64,000 nt of DNA, taken from NCBI GenBank assembly GCA_029834535.1, contig JAQMWT010000159.1, positions 24,656 through 88,655 on the forward strand, given 5' to 3'. The stretch is from Chrysophaeum taylorii (Eukaryota; Sar; Pelagophyceae; Pelagomonadales; Pelagomonadaceae). Positions within the stretch are counted from its first letter, which is position 1, and the number at the start of each line of letters is the position of its first letter. A program made the position numbers and the translations under genes. The notes beneath the pieces are model-generated. The model saw nothing but the letters and a program-made list of their open reading frames with translations. It was not told where the DNA came from and made no database searches. Positions 31,199-42,500 of this stretch are shown piece by piece.

Positions 31199-31549
31199 CA
31201 AGTGCAGGCCAGTAAGTTCACCTAGTCCCAATCTCTAACCCCAGTAAGTTCACCTCGTCCCAGTAAGTTCACCTGGTCAGTAAGTTCACCTAGTCCAAAT
31301 CTCTAACCCCAGTAAGTTCGGCGTGAACCCACTCGTGCTCACACCCACTCCTTCGAGCTCGTCGCTCTCGCCTCCGCCAATCTAAGTTGCCTTGATCCGC
31401 ACACACCGCTAACCTTTGCGTTTACTCTAAAAACCCCTGTAAGTTCACCTGGTCCAAGTAAGCTCACCTGGTCACAAACTTCACCTAGTCCCAATCTCAA
31501 ACCCCAGTAAGTTCACCTGGCCCCAGTAAGTTCACCTACAGTGCGCGTG

Positions 31550-32130
31550 TAGACGCCGGGTGGGGGCTTGTCGGTATTGCGCAGCACGTTTGGGGTAGGG
31601 TGGAGTCGTCGACCCAGAAGAGGACATCCTCGGGGTTGCCGACTCGACAGAGAACCACGTAGAGCTGGACGTGGCAGAAGACGGGCCTTGGGCAAGAGGA
31701 CGCCGACCTTGCGGGGCGTCTGCCCCTGGCTCTTGTTGATCGTTTGGCGTCGGCAGGGCTTAAGGGATACAGGTTGGAGGAGCCTCGGTGACACGACACG
31801 ATCGATCACGTATCTAGTACCGTTGCAGTGGCCGTGCGACGGGTCGAGGTTGCGAAGACCTTAAGCTCGCACTCAATGTCAGCATGCCGTTGGTTGTCAG
31901 GGAGTTGGAAACTCGACTGTAAAGAGCGAGGCGTCGTCTTCCGACCCAACCTAGTCTGCCTAAAAGAACTCCGACGCCTCGTCTCCGGGAAAAAAAGGCC
32001 GCGGTCATGCGTGCGTTGTCAGCATCGACAACATCGTTTCGACGGGTCGTGAGAATGGCGCGCTGGCTAAAAGAGCCGCCGCGGGTCGTGGAAATAGTCT
32101 GCGAGGTCGCCGTAGACGGCTTGGAGGATC
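31550..32130 (-). pseudogene. Pif1/Helitron helicase fragment, left arm
   Basis: From right to left it reads D-Y-F-H-D, R-A-I-L-T, F-F-S-R-R, S-N-S-L-T, Y-M-I-D-R-V-V-S-P-R-L-L-Q, then RRQTINKSQGQTPRKVGVLL. The last block is the Pif1 superfamily signature near helicase motif V. The following Q-L-Y-V-x-L-C-R-V block is in another frame. Walker A is outside the fragment, so it cannot be active. Confidence 0.65.
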
Positions 32131-32149
32131 AATGTCCGGCTCGCGCGCC

Positions 32150-32480
32150 TAACTAACTAACTAACTTCAGACCTCTCCCGATCATGGGAGCCAGGCCGGA
32201 CCGGCAGGAGCCGGTACGGAATCACAGAGGAAAATCACGCAGATGGGGCAGAGGCGAGGGACGAGGACGGACTTGTTGATGGTGGACCGCCACTGCGCGC
32301 GGTCTTGTGCGAGGTCGTGCAAAAGCGTCGCAGGCCGCGGACGTGTTGGTCCACGAACAATCGACCTGTCCGTCGCGTTCTGCCCAACCGAGCGAACCCC
32401 ATCCCAGCGCGGACTTTCCGGGTGCTAACCGGCCAGCCCGGGAGGCGAGCAGGCACCGTCTCACTCTGGAACGGCCAGGG
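32150..32480 (-). mobile_element. Retroposon 3' end with TTAG-type tail (copy 3), inside the foldback spacer
   Basis: On the minus strand it reads GGTGCCTGCTCGCC, KSALGWGSLG as peptide, ATTTTCCTCT, the GACCGGCAGGAGCCGGT-type stem, and a (GTTA)n tail next to the left arm. It is the inverse of the copy at 11570-11835. Its tail touches the arm boundary within 20 bases, so it either inserted at the junction or helped form it. Confidence 0.55.
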
Positions 32481-32577
32481 ACGCTCGCGCGCTTACCTGA
32501 GCCTTACCCTCATTCGGTAAAGTGTCACCCTTCCGTATTCAGAGAAGTGATTCGAAAATGAGGAAGGTCAATAAGGA

Positions 32578-33171
32578 GATCATCCAAGCCGTCTACGGCG
32601 CCCTCGCAGACTATTTCCACGACCCGCGGCGGCTCTTTTAGCCAGCGCGCCATTCTCACGCCCCGTCGAAACAATGTTGTCGATGCTGACAACGCGCGCA
32701 TGACCGCGGCCTTTTTTTCCCGGAGACGAGGCGTCGGAGTTCTTTTCGGCCGACTAGGTTGGGTCGGAAGACGACGCCTCGCTCTTTACAGTCGAGTTTC
32801 CAACTCCCTGACAACCAACGGCATGCTGACTTTGAGCGCGAGCTTAAGGTCTTCGCAACCTTGACCCGTCGCACAGCCACTGCAACGGTACCAGATACAT
32901 GATCGATCGTGTTGTGTCACCGAGGCTCCTCCAACCTGTATGCCTTAAGGCCCGCCGACGCCAAACGATCAACAAGAGCCAGGGCCAGACGCCCCGCGAG
33001 GTCGGCGTCCTCTTTCCCAAGCCCGTCTTCTGCCACGTCCAGCTCTACGTGGCTCTCTGTCGAGTCGGCAACCCCGAGATTATCCTCTTCTGGGTCGACG
33101 ACTCCACCCTACCCCAAACGTGCTGCGCAATACCGACAAGCCCCCACCCGGCGTCTACACGCGCACTGTAG
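32578..33171 (+). pseudogene. Pif1/Helitron helicase fragment, right arm
   Basis: It reads IIQAVYGALADYFHDPRRLF, A-I-L-T-P-R-R-N-N-V-V-D-A-D-N-A-R, then in shifted frames a SNSLTTNGML block and H-C-N-G-T-R-Y-M-I-D-R-V-V. It then stays open to the end through QTINKSQGQTPREVGVLFPK, P-V-F-C-H-V-Q-L-Y-V-A-L-C-R-V-G and TAG 33169-33171. The best-preserved copy in the window; only the last 90 residues are in one frame. Confidence 0.65.
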
Positions 33172-33436
33172 GTGAACTTACTGGGACCAGGTGAACTTAC
33201 AGGGGTTTTTAGAGTAAACGCAAAGGTTAGCGGTGTGTGCGGATCGAAGCGCCTTAGATTGGCGGGGGAAAGAGCGACGAGCTCAAAGGAGAGTGAGTGG
33301 GTGTGAGCACGAGTGGGTTTACGCCGGGTTTGAGATTGGGACGAAGTGAACAAACTGACCAGGTGAACTTACTGGGACGAGGTGAACTTACTAGGATTAG
33401 AGATTTGGACTAGGTGAACTTACTGGCCTGCACTTG

Positions 33437-33524
33437 TTAGTTAGACTGATAAGGATGATAAGGATGATCCTCGTTGTGGCAAAAGGTAGGGCAAGGGAGT
33501 AGATAGAAAAAGTGCTCGGTTGGT
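33437..33524 (+). promoter_or_regulatory. Short gap between foldback element and giant ORF
   Basis: These 88 bases are all that separate the element tip from the giant ORF's ATG. They include a perfect direct repeat, GATAAGGAT twice, at 33448-33465. No TATA box is evident. If the promoter is proximal, part of it must lie within the mobile element. Confidence 0.3.
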
Positions 33525-36500
33525 ATGAGCCGCGGCGATATGGGCCGCGCGTCATCGTTCGACGACTCGTCCGGATGGTCGGACTCGTCGTACGCCTCGA
33601 GCACCAACGGCGAGGAGGAGGAGGAGCTCGAGACTATCGCCCCAGACCACTTTCGATCATCCGTGATGCGGCGCGCGTTGGGGGGTGTCGTTGTCCCTGA
33701 GGAGGAAGAGTCACCCGAAGATTCGCCCGTTGAGGAGTCGTCCGTTCTCTTCGACGCGCTTCGCGCGGCCGAGTTGCGCCAGGACTCGACCGCCTTCTGG
33801 GAGAGCACCTGGGACAGCGATGAGTCGGGGGAAATAGAAACCGATCTCTGGAACATGGGTCGAAGTATTTTTTTCTCTCGCTCGCGCCGCGAGCTCGCGC
33901 TGCCAAAGGAGGTGGCCGTCGCGGGTTCGACGCCGGAGAACCCCGCTAATCCCGCGGCGCACCTGGCTCATCGCGCCTCCCCCCGCGAATCGCAGTTTCT
34001 TGAAGCACCCGACGCGAGCCCTTCCCTCGAACCACTTCCCGACGAAAGATCTCGGTATTACGCGGACGAATCGGCCGAACGAACACCTCCGGAGTCTGAT
34101 GAGCCGTCCAGAAGAGCGGAACAGCCTCCAGACCCGTGCGATTTGAGCGCGTCGTCGCCACCTCTCGAGCACCCCCCGAAGCAGTCGTCGCCCAAACCGC
34201 GCCGATCGCTTCCGCTCGTCGCCCGCTCTACGCTTCTCGGTCGCCACTCTTCGGATCCAGCGCGACGGTCGACGGCGAGGGCACCCCCCGAGCAGCAACC
34301 TCGGCAGCAGCCAGGAGGAACGCCCGTTGCGCCGCCTTCCTCTCCTCGAGAATCTCGAAACGCCACCGCCGCGAGCTCGACGTTACGGGCGAGTAGTCGA
34401 GCCGAGTCCGAGTCCTCGACGGCTGCTGCCCAATTGACGCCAAAAAATCGGCGCTCGCTCGCCCAACGAATAGTCCCTGCCCGCACGACGCTCCTTGCTC
34501 GCCACGCTCCGACCTCAGATCGGGATCCAGCGCGACGTTCGACGTCGAGCTCGTCTCGGAAGCGGTTAGCACCGACGAGCAATCCATCAGCACGAGCGAC
34601 GCCCGTTGCCCCGCCGTCCTCTCCTCGAGACTCTGTTGTTGCTGCCGCAAACGCGAGCGTTGTCGCTGATGAGCAGGCGGGTGCGGCGCCGACCAAACTT
34701 GTGTCAACATCACTAGCGAGCCCGCCCGCATCGTCGACGCCGAACGAGTCGACGGCGAGGAGCTCTTCTTTTTCGAGGGCACCGCCCGAGGCGCGAGGGC
34801 GTCGAGATTCCCCAGCAACACACTCCACACCCGTCGTGCCGCCGTCCTCTCCTCGAGAATCTGCGTACGAGAGCACCGCTGATAATGAGCAGACGGGCGT
34901 GGTGCCGACCAAACCCGTGCCGACGTCGCCGGCGACCTCGACCAAACAACCCGTGCCGCCAACGTCGCCAGCGACCTCGACCCCCAAACCCTGCGTGCCG
35001 CCAACGTCGCCAGCGAGACCGTCTCCGGCGTCATTGTCAGCTAACGAGCAGCAGAACCCGAAACAACGACGCTCGCTTGCCCAGCGAATAATCCCGGCAC
35101 GCACGACACTCCTTTCTCGTCACTCTCCGACTTCAGATCGGGATCCAGCACGACGGCCGACGTCGACCGCGAGCCCGTCGTCGCGGGCGCTCGAGCATAA
35201 AGCGCGGAGCGTTCCAACAACGCCCGTACACGCGACGCCCGTCGCGCCGCCTTCCTCTCCTCGAGAATCTTCAAACGCGAGCGCCGCTGATGATGAGCAG
35301 GTTGCGCCGACCAAACCCGTGCCAACGTCATTGGCGAGCCCGGACGAGTCGTCGACAGCTTATTACGAGCAGCAGCAGCAACAGACCCCGAAAGAACGGC
35401 GCTCGCTCGCCCAACGAATAATCCCAGCCCGCACGACGCTTATTGCTCGCCAAACTCCGACCTCGGATCGGGATCCAGCGCGACAGCCGACGTCGCCCGC
35501 CAGCCATTCCCGGGTACCAAAGAAACAACTACAGAGCGATCCATCACCCGTGCCCGCGACGCCCGTTTCGCCGCCTGCACCACCTCCTCGAGACTCTGCA
35601 AACACCAGCGACGTGCAGACAGGAGCACTGTTGGCCAAACCTATGCCAACATCGCCATCGAGCTCTCCCGGGTCGTCGTCGATAACCAACGAACAGACCC
35701 TGAAAGAACGGCGCTCGTTCGCCCAACGAATAATCCCGGCTCGCACGACGCTGATTGCTCGCCACTCTCCGACTTCGGATCAGCCAGCGCGAAAGCAGCC
35801 AACGTCGCCGGCCAGGGTATCCAAGCAGCCAGGGCAGCGCGATCGATCACCCATACCTGCGACGTTCGTTGCGCCGCCTCCCTCTCGTCGAGACTCTGCA
35901 AACGCGAGCGCCGACGAGCAGACGGGAGCACGGCCGACCAGCAGACCGACGGCAACGTTTCCGGCGAGCTCTCCCGTGTCGTCGTCGACAGCTAACGAGC
36001 AGCAGACCCCGAAACAACGACGTTCGCTCGCCCAACGCATAATCCCGTCACGAACAACGCTTATTGCTCGCCACTCCTCGACCTCGGATAAGGCAGCGCG
36101 ACAACCAGCGTCGCCCGCCAGCCCTCCGCGGGTACCCAAGCAGCCAGGGCATCGCGATCGATCACCCGTACACGCGACGCCCGTTGCGCCGCCTCCCTCT
36201 CCTCGAGAATCTTCAAACGCGAGCGCCGCTGCTGATGAGCAAGTAGGAGCAGTGCCGACCAAACCTATGCCAACGTCACCAGCGAGCTCTCCCGCGTCGT
36301 CGACAGTAAGTGCGCTTACCCCAAAACAACGACGCACGCTCGCCCAGCGCATAATCCCGGCACGCACGACGCTCCTTTCTCGTCACTCTCCGACCTCGGA
36401 TCAGCCATCGCGACCTACGACATCGCTCGCCAGCCCTTCGCGGGTACCCAAGCACCAAGGGCAGAGCGACCCATCAGCACCCATACATGCGACACCCATT

Positions 36501-39500
36501 GCGCCGCCTCCCTCTCCTCGAGAATCTTCGAACGCGAGCGCTGGTGACGAGCAAGCAGGTGCGGTACCGACGAACCTGCGGATCGCTCAACTGGCACCAG
36601 ATCCATCGCCCGACGACACTGCGAAGCAGCATCCTTTTCGGCGGCCGTGGAGTGCCTTGCGAGGGCCATCGCGACGAATAGTGCCCGCGCACACGATTCT
36701 TACTGCTCGGTCTTCGCCCGAAATACCCTCCAAACAGCCAGTTGCCTCTCGCGAACCGGCGTCGCCTGCTACACCCAACGACCTTTCTCTTACGTCAGCA
36801 GACAAGGAGCTCTTTCAGCCGCAGAGTGCTTCGCCCGCAGTAGAGCAACCGACAGGGGCTAACTCGATGATGAGCACACGCCTCTCTCTCGTGGAACCAT
36901 CACCCTCTAAAACTGGCACCTTCGAACAGCCGGGTGCATTGCTGCCGTTGCCGGTTCCCCGTCCTTCTCTCGCAGCAAGTGACAGTGCTGACTGGCCTTC
37001 AGAGCCGCGAAGTCCGTGGCAGGTAGCCGAGGGACCCGCAGCGGCGGCACCGGTGATGAACATTCGCCCTGCTCCTGAATCATCTTCGAACACCCGCAAA
37101 AAGACCAGCTCCCACGAGCAGCCAGGCACCCCGGAGCGACCTACGAAGCCGATAGCTCTGCCTGCTGTCGCATCATCAGGCGAAAGAGCGAAGGAGCTGA
37201 GGGCGTTGAAAGGTGTCCCAGGACCAACAATGCCCGCGCGCCCTACTGCCGTTCCTCGCTCTACTTCGACGCCGCACGAACAACAAACACCACAACTTGT
37301 AGCAACACGATTGACGCAGCACCTCGAGCCCACGCGTGCATCAAGAGAGATCCCCAAGCATCAGTCACAAAGGCCACTGTTGGAAAGAGGGCTGCTGGAG
37401 GAGCCCGGAGTCATTGATTTTTCCATAGATTCGGAATCATCGGCCGCCAGTTATGGGCAACGAGACGCGGAGACGCAACCGGGGACTCCAATCCCACCGT
37501 CGCCAGGATGTCCAGACGGCGCGAACGTAGGACAGCCACGTGCGCGTTCAGGAGCACTGCAACCGATGCCACTCACACGTGTCACTCCTGTATCTCGCCC
37601 CGCATATCCTCCTGCGACTTCATCTCCTTCGAGGACGGATAAGCAGCAGCCGAATACCCCATCGAAACAATTGACTAGCCTGCCGTTGGCACCAAGAGAT
37701 AAACAAACAGCGCCTGCGAACGCAACCGAGTTGCTAGACCCCATCGTCCCCATCGTTGAACAGGATACACGGTCACCGCCAACACCGGCGCAATCAAGGA
37801 CAAGCCCTCCTGGCCTCGGCACTATGTCACCGCAAATTGATAGGTTGCCCGGTGTTACCGCGCTGCTTGGAGCTCGGTCTGCACTTGAACTCGAATCGGA
37901 GGAGCCGTTTGATCATCTCTCAAGTGTTGCGCAGCCGGTGGTCCCGGCGTCTGTCAAAGAGCCAATGTTTCGAGAGCATACTGAATCGTCAGCAACAAAA
38001 TTTGAGCAGCCGTCGAAGCCACACATTGCAGTGGGTTCGCAACGCGTAAACGTGAAACTCTCTTCTTTAACGCCACCAATAAGGCGCAGCTCTGAAGAGC
38101 CAGTGAAAACATTGCAACCACCAGCACCGTCTTCTCACAGCAATCGTGCTGCTAACTCATCGTCGAGAGATGCTCCTGGTGGTAAAGAGCTTCGCGTTGC
38201 ATCTCCGGTAACTGCTCTGTGCTCGACGATGTCATCACGCCCAACCCCAATATCTCCATCGCCGCAAGCGTCGTCAAAGGTACCCGCGCGCACGACTCCG
38301 ATTGCTCGCCCTTATTCAGCAGCAGGGTCGCCTGGCGTGCAGCTGCCGCAACAATTCTCATTGCCGCAAAAGATGCTAGCACCTGCTCAACGACCGGCAT
38401 CGTCCACCCACGCGATGCCCATCACTCGACCCCCCGGGTTTGCAGCTGACGTCGATTCCGAGCACCCTCCCGAATATGCTTTGAGTAAAGTACAGCCTGA
38501 AATCCCGGCGTCCGCGAAAGAACCAATTTTTAAACCAACGTTGTCCGAGGACGCTGATTTGTCGGCAAACACGTTTGAGCAACCGTCAATGCCGCGAAGT
38601 GATGTGGATTTGCAACCTGCTAATGTGAAATTGTCCCCTCCAGCACCTCCATTACGGCCCCGTTCCGAACAGCCAGTGGAGACGCCAATTCCGGCAGCGC
38701 CAGCTACCCCAGCTACCCCGTTCGATTGCGCCGTACCGTCTTCGTCGATTTGTGATCATGATGGAAAGCAGCCTGACGTTGGATTACCTGTAGCTTCTCG
38801 ACGGTCGACAACACCCACACGCGTGGCTCCAGTGGCTAGTCCATCGCCACAGCACCAGCTGTCGATGGTACCCGCAAGTACGCCTTACATCGCTCACCCT
38901 TTTCCGCCGCGCCCAGATGCAGAAGGACAAGGCACGCTACTGCCGCAGCAGCTTTCACCGCATCGAAGTGCGCAACGCCCACCACAGCAGAGCATGTTAC
39001 CTTCCGCTCAACGACCGACACCGCCTTCGCGCTTGACTCCTATAGCTTGCCCGCCGGGATTTCCTGCCGATGTCAAATCCAACCAGCTTTCCAAGCATCT
39101 GCTGCGTGATGCGCAGCCGAAGATCCCGGCATCTGTAAAGGAACCAACGTTTGGTGAGGACGTCGCAAGCACATTCGAGCAGCCGTCAAGGCCTCGTAGT
39201 GCTCTGGATTATCAACATGCTAACGCGAGATTTTCCTCTATGCCACCACCATTTAGCCTTGATTCCGAACAGCCAGTGGAGACGTCAAGACCGGCATCGC
39301 CAGCTATCCCGATCGATTGTCCCGCAACGTCATCGTCGATTTGTATTCGTGATGGAGAGCAGCCCCTCGTTGCATTACCGGTGGCTTCTCGGCGGTCGAC
39401 GACATCGCCACAGCAGTCGTCGATTGCACCCGCATGTCCGCCTCCCATCGCTCACCCTTCTCGGCCTCGCCCCGATGCAGAAGGACAAGGTGCGCAGCCG

Positions 39501-42500
39501 CTGCAGCAGTCCTCATGGCATCGAAGTGCGCAACGCCCACCACAGCAGGGTGTGTCACTATCTGCTCAACGACCGACATCGCCCGCATGTTCGACTCCTA
39601 TCGCCCCCCCGCCGGGGTTTGTAGCTGAAGTCGACACTGGTCAGCATTCAGCTTATGTACCGAGTGGTGCTCAGCGCGCGGTGCTTGCGTCCGGCATGGA
39701 GCCAGCGTTTCACGAACACGCTCATTCGTCCGCAAACACTTTTGAGGAACAGTCAATAACTTGTAGTGCGCTGGATTCGCAACTTACTGACAGAACTTTT
39801 TCCGCTACAACACAATCATTAAGCCGCGGGTCTGAGCAGCCAGCTGAGACTTCAAGACGGGTAGCCCCCGAACGGTTTTCGAGCGCACCTGCAAGCACGG
39901 CTTTCATCGCTCGCCCTTCTCCACGTCGTCCTAATGCTATGCATCAGAGAGTGCAATCGTCGCAGCAGCACTCAACGCAGCAAGGTGGGCAATTCTCTCC
40001 TCGGAAAAGTACGTTACCAGCTGCTAAACGACCGACATCGCCCGGACGCGCGATTTCTGTTTCTCTCATGCCGGGACTCGTGTCAGAAGTCGACGCTGTG
40101 CAGTCTTCCGATCATCTGGCGCGTGACGCACAGCCGGATGTCCCGGCGTCCGCACAGCAGCCAATCTTTTGCGAGTATGCCGATTCGGCAGGGAGCACGT
40201 TTGAACAAACTCCATTGCCGCGAAGTGTGCTGGCTTCGCAGCCGGCGCGACCCGGAAATGTGAGTCTCTCCCCTACAGGTCCACGATTAAGCCACAGCAC
40301 CAATCAGCCAGTGGAGCCATCAAGACAGGCAGCGACAACTGCCAGAACTGATCGGCTCGCTCTGTCAACGTCAACGATTCATGTTCATGATGGAAGACAC
40401 CCCCCTGGTGCAACTGCGCTTGATCCTCTGCGATCCACGATGCCCACGCTGTCAAGGACACCTGCAACCACGGCTGCCACGGCTCACAATTCTCCACGCC
40501 AACCTGATGCAGGACGATCGAGCATGCAGCCGTCGCCGCAGCTCTTGCCGCATCAAGATGGGAAACTTCCACCGCGGCAGAGTATGATTCGAGCTGCTCA
40601 ACGACCAACATTGCTCGGGCGCTCGATTCCTATTCCTCACATGCCGGGACTCGCGGCAGAAGTCAGCCTCTCGCAGCCGTCCGACCATCTGCCGAGTGAT
40701 ACTCAGCCGGCCTTGACGGCATCCGGTCAGGAGCCAGCACTTGGTGAGCTCTCATATTTTTCAGCAAACACCGTTGAGAAATCATCGGAGCGGCGTGGTA
40801 CGCCAGTTGCACACCCGGCGCCGCTTGGAAGAGCGAGTCTCGCCTTTACAACGCCATCATTAAGCGGAATGTTGGTAAAGCCGGTGCACGCATCGGGAAG
40901 CCTAGAGCCAGCTGCTCCGATCGATGACGCCGTTCCAGCATCGTCGATTTATGGTCATGATGGAAAGCAATCCCTCGTTGCATCGCCGGTGGTGACTCCT
41001 GTGCAATCGGAAACTCCTACATGTGTAGCTCAAATAACTCGGCCATCGCTACAACAGTCGTCGAAGGCCCCCGCAAGCACTGCTCCCTTCGTGCGCCCTT
41101 CTCCGCGTCGTTCCGGGGCAGGATGTCCGCCTCGGCCGCAGCAGCTCCCGCCGCATCAAATGGCTCAGTATCCACCACAGCGAAGCACATTACTTGATAG
41201 TTTACAAGCAACATCCCCCCCCCACACGATTTTCATCGCTCGCCCACCAGGATTTGCAGTTGAAGTCGACTCCGATCAGCCTTCCGAACATCTGCGTCGT
41301 GATGCGCAACCGGGCGTCCCGGCGCCCTCGCGAGAACCAACTTTTCGCGAGTATGCCGATGTGGCTACAAACACTTTGGAGCAGCTCTCAAAGCCGCGTA
41401 TTGGGCTGGATTCGCAGCAAGCGCCGCATGGAAACTCATCTACAGTACCAAGAACAAGCCGCACCAAACAGCCTTTGGAGACGTCGAGACCGTCGGCGCC
41501 AGAGATCCTGATCGATCATGAGACGCTATCATCGACGATCTACGCAAGTGATGGGAAGCAGCCCCACACCGCTTCGCCGGTAGCTCCGCTGCGACCAAAG
41601 ACGCCGACACAAGTGGCTCCAATAAGTCGCCCATCACCGCAACAGCTGTCAAAGATACCTGCACGCGAGGTTTCAGTAGATCACCGGTCTCCGAGTAGCC
41701 CCGAGGCTAGACGACAGGACGTGCAGTCGTCGCAGCAGCTCCCACCTCATGAAAGTGCTCAAGGTTCACCACCTTCGAAAACGTTGCCAGCTGTTCCACG
41801 ACCGACGCCGCCTGCACGCTCCAGTCGTATTGTACAGCCGCCGGGGCTTACGACCGAAATCTACTCTGCGCAGCGGACTGATCATGTGTTGGGTGAGATA
41901 AAGCCGGCGATTCCGGTGTCTGTGAAACAGGCATCGCTCAGTGAGCACGCTGCGAGCACCGTTGAGCAGCCGACCAAGCCGAGTAGTGTGCTGACTTTGC
42001 GACGAGTGCAACCCGCGAATGCAAATCATTCCTCAACAGGATCAGTATTGAGTTACAGCTCCGAGCAACCAGTGGAGGCATCGCGACCACCAGCACCAGC
42101 TATTCAGATCGATTGCGCCGCAGTATCATCGATCGACGCTTTTGACGGAAAGCGGCCTCGAGGTGTGTCCCCGATGGCTCCTGAACGATCAATGGCGCCC
42201 ACACGCGTGGCTCCAATAGCTTGCCCATCACCACAACAGCAGACGAGGGTACCCATGATCACGGCTTCCACATCCCGCTCTTCTTCTTGTCGCCCTGATG
42301 CAACACAACCGGACGCGCAGGTGCTACAGCAATTCCCAATGCAAGAGAGATCGTTGTCAGCTGCTAAGCGACCGACATCGCCCGTGCGCTCTATTCCCAT
42401 CGCACCCCCTCCGGGATTTGCACAGCACTCCGATCATCTGCAGAATGAAGCGCAGCAGGCGGTCCCGGCGTCAAAAATACTGCCAACATTTTGCGAACGA

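Larger units (their letters stand above)
31199..33436. mobile_element. 2.24-kb foldback element with ~0.9-kb inverted arms carrying Pif1-helicase ends
   Basis: The left arm, 31199-32130, and the right arm, 32578-33436, are inverted copies of each other, separated by 447 bp. Both tips read CAAGTGCAGGCC, then repeats of AGTAAGTTCACCTGGTCC-like words over about 350 bp (left) and 270 bp (right). Inside each arm is the C-terminal end of a Pif1-like helicase reading outward. Each arm ends internally at GGATC or GATC at the same place in the helicase sequence. The spacer holds a TTAG-tailed retroposon end. Flanking target duplications are not obvious. A lone arm of the same kind is at 5676-6572. Confidence 0.75.

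Noticed and set aside
31199-33436. Intact autonomous Helitron.
   Set aside because: No Rep domain, no Walker A or B motifs, and frameshifts in both helicase fragments; only the C-terminal helicase end is present, and twice.
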